NCBI GenBank assembly: GCA_030603665.1
Contig: JAUVXJ010000001.1
Location: 150,480 to 214,479 of the forward strand
Source: Chloroflexota bacterium
GTDB taxonomy: Bacteria > Chloroflexota > Anaerolineae > UBA7937 > B3-Chlor
Direction: 5' to 3'
Length of the DNA: 64,000 bases
Below are positions 31,821-40,070 of the stretch, piece after piece. The stretch's first letter is position 1. Each line of letters begins with the position of its first letter. A program made the position numbers and the translations under genes. The notes below the pieces were generated by a model. It saw only the letters and a list, made by a program, of their open reading frames with translations. It searched no databases and was not told where the DNA came from.

Positions 31821-32543
31821 CTATTCTTTCTCCGCCTTCAGCCTTGCCGAAACCGCGTCGAGCAGCACGCGGGCTATCTCTGCCTTTCCCTCTGCCACGG
31901 CCTCAACGTTCCCAGCTGGGCCGACCAAGTATCCGATGTGGTGCCCCTGCTCCACATCGCGCAGGTCGTTGGCCAGGACTAGGTCTGCCCTGTTCACCAG
32001 CAGAGAACGGTGAGCTGCCTCTACTAGCGCCTCCTTAGATGTACCCGCCTCCAGCTTGAAGCTGATCAGCAGGCTCGTTGGCTGTAGTTCCTTGATAATC
32101 TTGATCACCTTCGGTGTCCTCACCAGTCTGATCAACCACTCGTCCTGACCCGAGGGGGTCTTGGAATTCTCATAGGACTCCGGGACATAGTCCAACACCG
32201 CCATGGAGTGTAGCACCGCGTCGTATGGCTGGCGCTCCAGCTCTTCCTTCATGACTTCGAGGAGGTCATCCACCGTCTCGACCTCCCTGTGTCTCAGGCG
32301 GGTCAAGGTTTCTGTTGCCAACGGCTCGTCATCGGGAACGAGGCTGCCCCTGCCGTACACGAAGGTGACATTGGCGCCGCGGTGTAGCGCCTCAGCTGCC
32401 ATCAGCACTCCCAACCTTCCCGTGGACTTGTTGGTGATGTAACGGACCGCATCAATGGGCCCTCGGGTGGGACCCGAAGTGATCAGTATCATCTTCCCAG
32501 CGAGATCTCTCAAGCGTCCCTCCGTGCGATCAAGCGAGGCCAT
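31821..32543 (-). CDS. coaB: Phosphopantothenate-cysteine ligase (CoaB)
   Basis: A 240-residue stand-alone CoaB, which joins 4'-phosphopantothenate and cysteine using CTP or ATP. Motifs: ILITSGPTRGPIDAVRYITN, NKSTGRLGVLMAAEAL, VLHSMAVLDYVPE, LLISFKLEAG and the Lys/Asn loop VLANDLRDVEQGHHIGYLVG. The separate CoaB/CoaC arrangement recalls streptococci and enterococci, but here CoaB comes first. It overlaps the end of the upstream C45-family gene by 14 bases, so the start at 32543 is plausible, and a start nearer MILITSG is possible. Confidence 0.87.
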   Translation of the reverse strand: MASLDRTEGRLRDLAGKMILITSGPTRGPIDAVRYITNKSTGRLGVLMAAEALHRGANVTFVYGRGSLVPDDEPLATETLTRLRHREVETVDDLLEVMKEELERQPYDAVLHSMAVLDYVPESYENSKTPSGQDEWLIRLVRTPKVIKIIKELQPTSLLISFKLEAGTSKEALVEAAHRSLLVNRADLVLANDLRDVEQGHHIGYLVGPAGNVEAVAEGKAEIARVLLDAVSARLKAEKE

Positions 32544-33570
32544 GTCTCACGTAGTCTGAGCGACATGGATGGCCCCACGCTACCTGCAGACTCCGATTCG
32601 CTGGTCGCGCGATCAAGGACCAGATAGTTCCAAACACGTTATCGAAGCTGGTGTCGCCTTCAACAGGATCGTGATTCCCTCTGCAAATGGGCGCCTCATG
32701 GTCGCTCAGCAAGCTCTTGATGGTGGCTTCGTCCAACGGCTGCTCTAGACTCTCGAGCAGCTCGCTAGTCCGCGCGTAGCGCTGAAGCGAGCGTCGCAGT
32801 CTCCTTCTGTCCTGCGGTGAAAGTTCCTCCTCCGGGACCTCTCTACCGGGCAGATGGTTGGTGGCAAGAATGAACCCACCTTCCGGCTCTCGAATGGTCA
32901 CTTTGCCGGGCAAGGCCTGTGCCACCACTGCCCGCCCGCCAGCGTCGGTGATCAGGTAGTTGAAGGCACCAAGATGAGGAGCCGAAGTTACAAGCTCGCA
33001 AGCCTCCTCAACGTTGTGGCATTTGTCCAGCATAATGTCGGTGACCAGATGCCACCCCAGCCCGGGGCCCAGTGGTTCCTCGCGGGGCAACACGGAGAGG
33101 AACACCCCCAGCCCCGCGTCGTTGATCCCGTCAGGGCTACCAGCCCAGTGATGGGTCACCCGCAGGCTCGGAAGAGCACCCTGGGGTCTCACCTTTCGTA
33201 TCTCACGCCACTCTCGAGCATAGTAGTACCAGTCGTAGTTGACTCCAACGATGAGAGAGCCGTCTGCCGTACGATGCGGAAGAACGGCGAGGTTCGTACA
33301 ACCCATCCTAGGTGAGAAGTGCCTGGCATAGAAGAAAGCGATGAAGTCTCTCCTGGGGAGTCCGCCCCTCTCTATCATACCCTCCACCTTCTCCAGCATC
33401 GGAGGGTGGATTTCGGCGACGACAGCCTCACAAGCTCGGCCGAAGGCGAGCGCCTCGTCGTCCGCCTCCGGGACCTGGAGACCCCTCATCGTACTTCCCA
33501 GCTGCCGGCCGATCTCGTAGTAGCTACCCTGGAGAACCCTGACACCAGGCAACGGAATCGGAGTGGTCAA
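32530..33570 (-). CDS. C45-family (acyl-CoA:6-APA acyltransferase-like) Ntn hydrolase
   Basis: A 346-residue protein related to isopenicillin-N acyltransferase and the C45 peptidases. These self-cleave to expose a nucleophilic Cys; here the probable nucleophile is the Cys in SPRMGCTNLAVLPHR (about residue 90). Other landmarks are LQGSYYEIGRQLG at the start, DGSLIVGVNYDWYY, HHWAGSPDGINDAGLGV and GGFILATNHLPG. Likely acts on an amide or peptide substrate. Start is TTG at 33570, which overlaps the upstream EtfA fragment by four bases. Confidence 0.85.
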   Translation of the reverse strand: MTTPIPLPGVRVLQGSYYEIGRQLGSTMRGLQVPEADDEALAFGRACEAVVAEIHPPMLEKVEGMIERGGLPRRDFIAFFYARHFSPRMGCTNLAVLPHRTADGSLIVGVNYDWYYYAREWREIRKVRPQGALPSLRVTHHWAGSPDGINDAGLGVFLSVLPREEPLGPGLGWHLVTDIMLDKCHNVEEACELVTSAPHLGAFNYLITDAGGRAVVAQALPGKVTIREPEGGFILATNHLPGREVPEEELSPQDRRRLRRSLQRYARTSELLESLEQPLDEATIKSLLSDHEAPICRGNHDPVEGDTSFDNVFGTIWSLIARPANRSLQVAWGHPCRSDYVRHGLA

Positions 33571-33839
33571 GTCCTCTGAGCCCTCAGCTCTGCCAGCATT
33601 GCTTGCACCACGCAGACCCCGTCAGCTCCCCGCGATACCAGCTCATCCGCGAGTAATTCGACGTCCTTCCGTATCAGGACCGCTTCAGCTCGCGTCGCCA
33701 GGAGATCAGCGATGTCCCTCGCGGCCCCAAGCAACTCATGACTGATGGGGGCAATGCCGCCGTTCTCCGCCTCCGCCACTGCCCACGCATGCATGGCCTG
33801 GGTGGCTTCCTCCATGGGCGTCAGTAGTTCATCCCACAT
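33567..33839 (-). pseudogene. EtfA N-terminal fragment (electron transfer flavoprotein alpha relic)
   Basis: A 90-codon frame whose residues 17-77 read as the N-terminal domain of EtfA/FixB: HAWAVAEAENGGIAPISHEL, LLGAARDIADLLATRAEAVL and LADELVSRGADGVCVV. Full EtfA is about 320 residues and carries the FAD-binding domain at the C-terminus, all of which is missing. The frame ends LAELRAQRT and then overlaps the C45 gene. Together with the EtfB and acyl-CoA dehydrogenase relics at 37196-37535 it points to a broken locus. A short functional protein is unlikely. Confidence 0.6.
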
Positions 33840-33901
33840 AGACGTGCCGCCTGCTTATGTCTAGCTACGCACCCTGCTGAAACTGGTCACTCTCCAGGAC
33901 A

Positions 33902-34558
33902 CTAGTGGCGGGATCGGATCTCGTTCATCAAACCGCCCAGCTGGAGGATTTCCTCGATCACGAAATCCGCGCCGTCGTCGACCGCTGGTCCTCCCACCAG
34001 GACCGTGGTCATCCCTAATCGACGCCCGGGCTCCAGGTTTCTCACACGGTCATCTATCAGCAAGCATTCCTCAGGCCGCCCCCGAGCGAGCTCAAGCGCT
34101 TTCTGGTAGGCGCGGATATCTGGTTTGGGAACGTATTCTAGCTCCTCGATACCCACTATGCGGTCAAAGTGCTGCTCCACCTGCAAGACTTGCAGCACGC
34201 GCCTGGCGTGGTCAGCGGTTGCGTTGGTGAAGATCACCTTCTCTGCATTCAGTGACTTCAGCATCTCATCCAGTCGAGGGTCAGGCTGGAGCAAACCCTC
34301 CAATGGCAGGTCGTGGACAAACTCGAAATAGTCGTGGACGTCCATGTCGTAGTGCAGATACAAGCCACGGCCGGTGGTGCCGTACCGTTCGTAGTACGCG
34401 GCCCGGAGCGCAGACACCTCGTCCGGATGGATGCCCAGACGCAGCGACATATACTCGTTGATGCGCTCACCGATGAGGTCCATGACCCCTGTCTCTTTGG
34501 GATACATAGTCTCATCAAGATCGAAGAGCACGTGCTTGATGGAATTCCTATTCGTCAA
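33902..34558 (-). CDS. HAD-superfamily phosphatase (pyrimidine 5'-nucleotidase type)
   Basis: A 218-residue haloacid-dehalogenase-fold phosphatase. Motif I is VLFDLDETMYP with the nucleophilic Asp, motif II is VIFTNAT, motif III the Lys in YVPKPDIRAYQ, and motif IV LLIDDRVRNLEPGRRLGM. The helical cap between motifs I and II (YMSLRLGIHPDEVSALRAAY, YGTTGRGLYLHYDMD) matches the SDT1/phm8 pyrimidine 5'-nucleotidase subgroup, which dephosphorylates UMP/CMP or related nucleotides. It is the last intact gene of a minus-strand run with the amidohydrolase and EamA genes. Confidence 0.85.
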   Translation of the reverse strand: MTNRNSIKHVLFDLDETMYPKETGVMDLIGERINEYMSLRLGIHPDEVSALRAAYYERYGTTGRGLYLHYDMDVHDYFEFVHDLPLEGLLQPDPRLDEMLKSLNAEKVIFTNATADHARRVLQVLQVEQHFDRIVGIEELEYVPKPDIRAYQKALELARGRPEECLLIDDRVRNLEPGRRLGMTTVLVGGPAVDDGADFVIEEILQLGGLMNEIRSRH

Positions 34559-34573
34559 TAGACACCTCGATTA

Positions 34574-35479
34574 TCATAGACCTTTGACCTCGGCCGTTCT
34601 CTGTAGCGGCCGTTTCTGCAACGAAAGGAATATGCCAGCGAGGATCAAAGTGCCCCCCAGCACCGTCATAGCGGTGGGCGGTTCCTTCAGCAAGAAGTGG
34701 GCAAGCACTGTGGAACCCACCGGCTCCCCGAGAGTGACAATGCCGACCGCAGCCGCCGGCAGAAGACGCAGAGCCCAGTTGAGAGAAGAGTGCCCGACGA
34801 GCTGCGGCACAACCGCCAACAGAATGAACATGGCCCAGGTTTGCGCCGAATACCCCGATAGTCTGTGCTTGGTCAGCACCGTCAGCGTGAGTGCCCCCAG
34901 CGCGGCTATCGAATACACAACGGTGACATAGGCCAGCAATGACACCTTGGGCCTGAGTTTTCGCCCCGCCATGAAGTAGCCCCCCACCATCACGGCCCCG
35001 ACGATTGCCAGAAGATCTCCTCGCAGCGCCTCGCCCCCAAGCGCGAGATCGTTCCACGCTATGACCATCCCTCCCAACACGGCCACGGCTATGCCTGCGG
35101 ACATCGTCAGGGACAGCTTGTCCCGCGTCAACAGGTGGGAAGCTACTCCCACGAATATGGGGCTCGTCGATACGAAGAAGACCGAGCTGGCCACGGTCGT
35201 GTGCTCCAAGGAGGCTATCCAGAAAACGAAGTGCAGAGTCAGCAGCATGCCGGAAACGACGGCCCATGACATATCGCTTCTGCTCAACGCTCTTAGTTCT
35301 CCCCGGCATCGAAGCAGACCCACCGGGGCCACTATCAGAGAGGCGATCACCAGTCGGTAGGTGGCGACAACGAGAGAGGGAGCCTCGGCCAGACGGACGA
35401 AGATGGCCCCGAAGGACGCCGCCACCACGCCCACGAACAGGACCATGTACAGACGCAGGTCGTCCCGTGCGGCCATCAC
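34574..35479 (-). CDS. EamA (DMT)-superfamily transporter
   Basis: A 301-residue ten-helix permease with two EamA repeats: first FVGVVAASFGAIFVRLAEAP to LGGMVIAWNDLAL, second LLAIVGAVMVGGYFMAGRKL to LGGTLILAGIFLSLQKRP. The signature HTTVASSVFFVSTSPIFV and VTLGEPVGSTVLAHFL segments are typical. Substrate unknown. It starts three bases after the stop of the amidohydrolase gene, so the two are probably co-transcribed and the permease might move that enzyme's substrate or product. Confidence 0.85.
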   Translation of the reverse strand: MMAARDDLRLYMVLFVGVVAASFGAIFVRLAEAPSLVVATYRLVIASLIVAPVGLLRCRGELRALSRSDMSWAVVSGMLLTLHFVFWIASLEHTTVASSVFFVSTSPIFVGVASHLLTRDKLSLTMSAGIAVAVLGGMVIAWNDLALGGEALRGDLLAIVGAVMVGGYFMAGRKLRPKVSLLAYVTVVYSIAALGALTLTVLTKHRLSGYSAQTWAMFILLAVVPQLVGHSSLNWALRLLPAAAVGIVTLGEPVGSTVLAHFLLKEPPTAMTVLGGTLILAGIFLSLQKRPLQRTAEVKGL

Positions 35480-35482
35480 CGA

Positions 35483-37099
35483 TCATAGATCCCCATCGCT
35501 AAAGACGATACTGCCATCGAACACCGTGGCCACGACGTGCGTATCCAGGATCTCTTCGGGCGGCATCTCGAAGATGTCACCGGAGAGAACCACCAGATCG
35601 GCCAGTTTTCCCGGCGTGATCGATCCCCCCTCCTCTTCGGTCCCGGAGGCGTAGGCCGCTCCCAGAGCGAATCCGTGCACCGCCTCGGACACGGTGAGGC
35701 GCTGCTCGGGGTGCCAACCTCCCTCCGGCTCGCCGTTGGCCCGCTGTCTTGTCACCGCCGCGTGGATGCCCACCAAGGGGTCCATGGATTCCACGGGCGC
35801 GTCAGAACCGAGTGCCAGATGGGCGCCAGCGTCGAGCAAAGACCTCCAGGCGTAGCTGAGCTCCGCTCGCTGACCCCAGTACTTGTCCGCCATGTACATG
35901 TCCGACGTGGCGTGAATGGGCTGCATGGAAGCGATGATTTCGAGCTCCTTGAAGCGGGGTATGTCATCGGCATGCAGGAGCTGCACGTGCTCGATGCGAT
36001 GGCGCAGTTCCCTCCCCACCCCGGCGTGGCGTTGTTTCTCGAAGGCATCCAGAACGCGCCGGTTCGCTTTGTCGCCAATGGCGTGCACCGCACACGCGAT
36101 GCCTGCCGAGGAAGCCTTAAGGACCGCATGCTCCAGCTCCTCCTGGCTGATGGTCGCCACTCCGTTGTTGTCGGGCTGCCCGACAAATGGCTCGATCATC
36201 TCCGCGGTCTGCGAACCAAGCGTGCCGTCGCAGAAGAGTTTCACGTTGCCTACGCGCAGATGACTGTTGCCAAAACCAGTTCTCAGCCCCACCTTGATCG
36301 CCTCGTCAAGGTTGGCTCTGGAGAGCATCATGAACACCCGCACGGCGAGATCATCCCTGCCCATCATCTCCTGGTAATCGCTGAGAGAGTCATCCTTAAC
36401 GGATTGCCAATTGCCGCAGTCATGGACGCCGGTGATCCCCAGTTCCTGCGCCTCTGCCATGACTCTTCTCAGCACGGCCTGGCGCTCCTTGGCGCTAAGG
36501 GAAGGAATAGCGTCGCAGACTAGATGCATGGCTTCTTCTTTGAGGATCCCCGTGAGCTCTCCCGTCTTTGGGTCTCTCTCCATCACGCCTCCGGGCGGTT
36601 CGGGTGTATCCTCGTCGATGCCAGCGCTGCGAAGGGCCTCTGAATTCACCCAGATGACATGCCCATCCTTCTTGGTAAGGACCACCGGGTGCTCCGGGGC
36701 CACCCGATCGAGTAGTTGCCTCGAGGACACGGTATCGGGTGCCCAAGTGTTGTCGCTCCAGCCCCAACCACGGATCCAGGCCCCTGCCTCGGCATGCTGA
36801 ACGTATTCCCGCACGCGCGAGAGTGTTGCCTCCAAAGTCAGTTGCTCATTCAGGGACAGCCTGGAGGCCTTCAAGGCGCACTCCAGCAAGTGTAGATGGC
36901 TATCCGTGAAGGCTGGCAGAACAGTCTTGCCCCTAAGATCGACGATGCGCCACTGTCCCCCAGTCGCCAGTTTCCTCAACTCTGCGTCCGTCCCAACGGC
37001 CTCAATCCGGGAGCCCCTTGCGGCCACCGCTTGGGCGCGAGGCCGTGAGGAGTCCATAGTATAGATGGCACCATTCAGCAGGAGCAGTCCGTTGTTCAT
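35483..37099 (-). CDS. YtcJ-type amidohydrolase
   Basis: A 538-residue metal-dependent hydrolase of the YtcJ/NfdA branch of the amidohydrolase superfamily (N-substituted formamide deformylase type). Metal ligands: DSHLHLL (about 66-72), HDCGNW, CAVHAIGDKANRRVL, HRIEHVQLL and the late Asp in LALGSDAPVE. N- and C-terminal small beta domains (NGAIYTMDSSRPRAQAVAAR and PGKLADLVVLSGDIFEMPPE) are present, so it is full length. Substrate uncertain; formamides, imides or amidated compounds are known for relatives. It heads the operon with the EamA permease. Confidence 0.88.
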   Translation of the reverse strand: MNNGLLLLNGAIYTMDSSRPRAQAVAARGSRIEAVGTDAELRKLATGGQWRIVDLRGKTVLPAFTDSHLHLLECALKASRLSLNEQLTLEATLSRVREYVQHAEAGAWIRGWGWSDNTWAPDTVSSRQLLDRVAPEHPVVLTKKDGHVIWVNSEALRSAGIDEDTPEPPGGVMERDPKTGELTGILKEEAMHLVCDAIPSLSAKERQAVLRRVMAEAQELGITGVHDCGNWQSVKDDSLSDYQEMMGRDDLAVRVFMMLSRANLDEAIKVGLRTGFGNSHLRVGNVKLFCDGTLGSQTAEMIEPFVGQPDNNGVATISQEELEHAVLKASSAGIACAVHAIGDKANRRVLDAFEKQRHAGVGRELRHRIEHVQLLHADDIPRFKELEIIASMQPIHATSDMYMADKYWGQRAELSYAWRSLLDAGAHLALGSDAPVESMDPLVGIHAAVTRQRANGEPEGGWHPEQRLTVSEAVHGFALGAAYASGTEEEGGSITPGKLADLVVLSGDIFEMPPEEILDTHVVATVFDGSIVFSDGDL

Positions 37100-37195
37100 T
37101 CAGCTATCTCCATGGGGATTGTTCAATTCACTGCGTAGGCGCACATCGCCCATCTCAATTGCTGCCCCTTTTGCCGGGCGATTCAGCGGTCGCCC

Positions 37196-37411
37196 CTATC
37201 GGGGGAGCAGACCTCTACCCCTCATCTCAGCAAGCAACTCCCCCGCCGCGTCGGTGGCCTCGCTGGAAATGGTCTTTCCTCGCTCTCGCTCCGGAGCCGC
37301 GAAGGTGGTCCTAACCTCGGTGCATGCACTCTCGACTATCTCAGCGACTGTCAAGCCCAGGTGCTCGGCGTCCTAGACTGTGACCGTTCGCTCATCATAG
37401 GCGGCGATGGT
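37196..37411 (-). pseudogene. EtfB C-terminal fragment with internal stop
   Basis: Translating the minus strand gives AAYDERTVTV, a stop (TAG at 37373-37375), then DAEHLGLTVAEIVESACTEV, RTTFAAPERERGKTISSEAT and AAGELLAEMRGRGLLPR, ending in TAG at 37196. This is the pattern of the EtfB/FixA C-terminus (VWxAEDLGL... TRVVxxFAPP... GExxxG... LVxxLRxxGLL). The internal stop and loss of about 180 N-terminal residues make it a pseudogene. It directly follows the acyl-CoA dehydrogenase fragment. Confidence 0.55.
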
Positions 37412-37535
37412 TCCTGGAAGACTCGGCTGGCGTCGTCTCTTCGATCTCGGCGGTCCTGGGTGCGATTTCCTGCTGAGCGAAATCGCGCACAGTGCGGCGG
37501 AGCAGCTCATGCTTCTTCTCGGATGCGAAATCCAT
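37395..37535 (-). pseudogene. Acyl-CoA dehydrogenase N-terminal fragment
   Basis: From an ATG at 37535 the minus strand reads MDFASEKKHELLRRTVRDFA followed by QQEIAPRTAEIEE before diverging and stopping at 37395. This is the characteristic first helix of acyl-CoA dehydrogenases (MDFxLSEEHELLRRTVRDFAxxEIAPxAAEIDE). Only about 33 of some 380 residues are left. It is joined almost directly to an EtfB tail, so a deletion has removed the rest of this gene and most of etfB. Confidence 0.65.
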
Positions 37536-37577
37536 GATCGCCCCCACGCCGCATCTGAGGACGGAGCTCCGCCGGGC

Positions 37578-37982
37578 TCAAGTCACGGCGAAGGCCGCCA
37601 TGCGTTCAAGGTGCCCGTTCAGATAGATTTCCACGCGGTAGCTTCCACGTGGCCAGGGATTCGGGCTGGTTAACTCGAACCCCACGCAACCATGCCCGCC
37701 CTCCTGGACCTCGTAATTGATCTCCTCTATGAACTGTTCGCCATAGTACCACCGGCTGGCCAGAGCGGATCCGGATCGCAGATTGGACGCCATCACGGAG
37801 CAATAGAAGGGACCATTGGGAGAGAATGTGGTGACATCATCAATGGCGCAGTAGTCATCGTTCAGCGCCGTTGTGAGAACGATGTCGTCAACGGAGGAGG
37901 GACTGACGATTACGTCGCAGGCCGAGACCAGCATCATCAGCATAGGTACGGCGATCAATCGCCAGCACGCTCTCAGCCTCAC
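37578..37982 (-). CDS. Small lipoprotein of unknown function
   Basis: 134 residues. Signal peptide and lipobox are clear: MRLRACWRLIAVPMLMMLVS then AC, with the lipidated Cys near residue 22. The mature part has a two-beta-sheet look with paired Cys (DDYCAIDDVTTF, FYCSVMASNL, HGCVGFEL) and ends PRGSYRVEIYLNGHLERM, a strand pattern common in surface beta-sandwich domains that describe a molecular ligand site. Family unknown. Start is GTG at 37982 with GGGGAG upstream. Confidence 0.72.
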   Translation of the reverse strand: MRLRACWRLIAVPMLMMLVSACDVIVSPSSVDDIVLTTALNDDYCAIDDVTTFSPNGPFYCSVMASNLRSGSALASRWYYGEQFIEEINYEVQEGGHGCVGFELTSPNPWPRGSYRVEIYLNGHLERMAAFAVT

Positions 37983-38134
37983 TCAGTGTCTCCCCTTCCT
38001 GGCCCGTCAGGTCAGATCAAGGATACCATGGGTCCCCCGCGCAGTCAAAGCCATGTCGGTGAGGAGTCCCGTCCACTAGTAGATCTGGTGGCAGGGGCAG
38101 CGGCCAGGCTCGTCCCCAGAGAGCCCATCTGCGT

Positions 38135-38164
38135 TTGCCGGGTCCTCTAGCCGCATGCTATAAT
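38135..38164 (+). promoter_or_regulatory. Promoter of the glycosylation operon with palindrome-flanked -10
   Basis: TTGCCG (38135-38140), an 18-base spacer and TATAAT (38159-38164). The -10 is framed on both sides by GCATGC (38153-38158 and 38165-38170), a symmetric arrangement that could be an operator. The leader to the ATG at 38275 is about 105 bases. Confidence 0.5.
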
Positions 38165-38274
38165 GCATGCGCATCGCGACGACTCCCATCGTTGCGGTCA
38201 GTCCGAGGCGTGACTGCTGCTGCGCCGCGCTCCACGAAAGTGCAGCTGCTCGGCAGCACGAGAGAGATTCTGTG

Positions 38275-39111
38275 ATGGGTGAACCCGGCTGGAGGAAGTA
38301 TCTCACTGACTACAACGAAGGACTGGGGCTCGTCTATGAGCGCTTGGTGCTGAACGACTATCTGGATCGCCTGCTGGGCAGATACCAGATCGAGACGGTC
38401 CTGGAAGCGCCCCTCTTCGGCATGGCTGGGGTCTCAGGCATCAACAGCGTGCACCTAGCCCAACGCGGATGCGACGTCACCCTGGTGGATGTGGACAAGG
38501 AGCGCCTTGAGGGCATCCGGCCTATCTGGGAGGAATTGAGGCTTGACTGCCGGTTCACCTACTGTGAGGATCCCGCCCGGCTCCCCTTCGATGACGACTC
38601 GTTCGACCTGGCGTGGGAGTGGGCTGGGCTTTGGTACCTGCCTGACGCAGGAGCATTGCTGTCCGAGCTAGCACGAGTGTCCAGGCGTCTTGTCTTCGTG
38701 GCCATGCCGAACAGGTTGCAGGTTGGCTACTGGATGCGTAAGCTACTCGTGGACCGAGACTTCTTCGACACTGTAGACGAGCGATGGGTGAACATGAACT
38801 TGATCAAGCGGACTCTTCACGAAGCAGGTATCGCTGTGGTGGAAGAGGGCGTACTGGACGTGCCTCCATGGCCCGACACGGTGATGCCGGCAGCCGAGTT
38901 GCTGCGTCGCCTGGGTATTCGCTCCAAGAAACTGGAAGGGCGATTCAGCGGGGATGGGTGGCAGTGGAGCACCATGGACTACTATCTGGGCAAGAGACCG
39001 GAGTTCAAGGAGATGATACATAGGTACGCTTTCCTTGAACGATTGCCCTTGTCCTGGCGAGTGAAGGTCCTCTGGGCGCATCACCGGTACGTCCTTGGAA
39101 GCAAGAGGTAG
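38275..39111 (+). CDS. SAM-dependent methyltransferase (glycan locus)
   Basis: A 278-residue class I methyltransferase. SAM-binding motif I is degenerate (TVLEAPLFGMAGVSGINSVH), followed by VTLVDVDKERLEGI, the PFDDDSFDLAWEWAGLWYLP motif typical of methyltransferase_11 proteins, and LARVSRRLVFVAMPN. The GxGxG loop is thus altered to APLFGMAGVSG. It is the first gene of a run with a sugar epimerase, a radical SAM protein and membrane glycosyltransferases, so a lipid or sugar substrate is likely. ATG at 38275 is chosen since upstream codons look non-coding and GAGAGA precedes it. Confidence 0.78.
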   Translation: MGEPGWRKYLTDYNEGLGLVYERLVLNDYLDRLLGRYQIETVLEAPLFGMAGVSGINSVHLAQRGCDVTLVDVDKERLEGIRPIWEELRLDCRFTYCEDPARLPFDDDSFDLAWEWAGLWYLPDAGALLSELARVSRRLVFVAMPNRLQVGYWMRKLLVDRDFFDTVDERWVNMNLIKRTLHEAGIAVVEEGVLDVPPWPDTVMPAAELLRRLGIRSKKLEGRFSGDGWQWSTMDYYLGKRPEFKEMIHRYAFLERLPLSWRVKVLWAHHRYVLGSKR

Positions 39112-39118
39112 AAACACC

Positions 39119-40069
39119 GTGAAGATCCTGGTCACTGGAGGCGCGGGATTTATCGGCAGCCACACTGTTGATGCTCTACTCGCTCGGGGGGACGAAGTAG
39201 TCTGCGTGGACAACTTCAACGACTACTACAGCCCGGAGCGCAAGCACAAGAACCTCGCCGGTGCCCGGACCTCGCCCCGCTTCCGCCTCCACGAGATCGA
39301 CATCCGAGACCTCGATGCGATGGCGCAGGTATTCGCGAAGGAGAAACCGGATAAGGTGATCCACCTGGCGGCCATGGCCGGAGTACGCAACTCTGTCCAG
39401 TTTCCTCTCCTCTACGAAGAGGTGAACGTCAGAGGAACCCTGCACCTTCTGGAACTCGCGACCAAACATGGAGTGGACAACTTCGTGCTGGCTTCTACTT
39501 CATCGGTATATGGAGCTAGCAAGGAGATACCCTTTCGGGAAGAGGAGGACGCGGTTCGCCCCTTGGCGCCATATCCCGCCACCAAGAGGGCATGCGAACT
39601 TCTGGCCCACGTCTATCACAACCTCTACGGCCTGCGGTGTGCCGCGCTCCGCCTGTTCACCGTCTACGGGCCCCGGGGCCGACCCGATATGACGCCATAC
39701 ATGTTCACCGAGGCCCTCTCTCAGGGGCGCGAGATCACCCTATTCGACGAGGGACGACCGCAGCGAGACTTCACGTATATCGATGACATCGTGGAAGGAA
39801 TCCTTGCCGCCGCGGACGCCAATCTTGAGTATGAGATTATCAACCTGGGCAACTCCAGGCCCGTCGTGATGCGGGAGTTCGTTGGCGTCATCGAGGATCT
39901 CCTCCAACGGCAGGCTAGCATCGTCTCTCCTCCACTTCCCGCCACGGACCCCCCGGTCACTTATGCTGACATCTCCAAAGCATCTCGCTTATTGGGATAC
40001 AACCCCACGACCACCGTCGGGGAAGGGATGCGAGAGTTCGTAGCTTGGTACAAGCAGGAGGCTGGCTGA
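39119..40069 (+). CDS. NAD-dependent sugar-nucleotide epimerase (UDP-glucuronate/UDP-glucose 4-epimerase type)
   Basis: A 316-residue extended short-chain dehydrogenase. The NAD-binding motif is TGGAGFIGSHTVDALL near the start, then VDNFNDYYSPERKHKNL, which favours UDP-glucuronate 4-epimerases. The catalytic segment is STSSVYG with the YPATK active-site Tyr-Lys. The GRPQRDFTYIDDIV and NLGNSRPVVMREFV segments are family typical. It supplies an epimerised sugar nucleotide for the glycosyltransferases downstream. Start is GTG at 39119 (VKILVTGG) with AAGAGG upstream. Confidence 0.87.
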   Translation: MKILVTGGAGFIGSHTVDALLARGDEVVCVDNFNDYYSPERKHKNLAGARTSPRFRLHEIDIRDLDAMAQVFAKEKPDKVIHLAAMAGVRNSVQFPLLYEEVNVRGTLHLLELATKHGVDNFVLASTSSVYGASKEIPFREEEDAVRPLAPYPATKRACELLAHVYHNLYGLRCAALRLFTVYGPRGRPDMTPYMFTEALSQGREITLFDEGRPQRDFTYIDDIVEGILAAADANLEYEIINLGNSRPVVMREFVGVIEDLLQRQASIVSPPLPATDPPVTYADISKASRLLGYNPTTTVGEGMREFVAWYKQEAG

Positions 40070-40070
40070 G

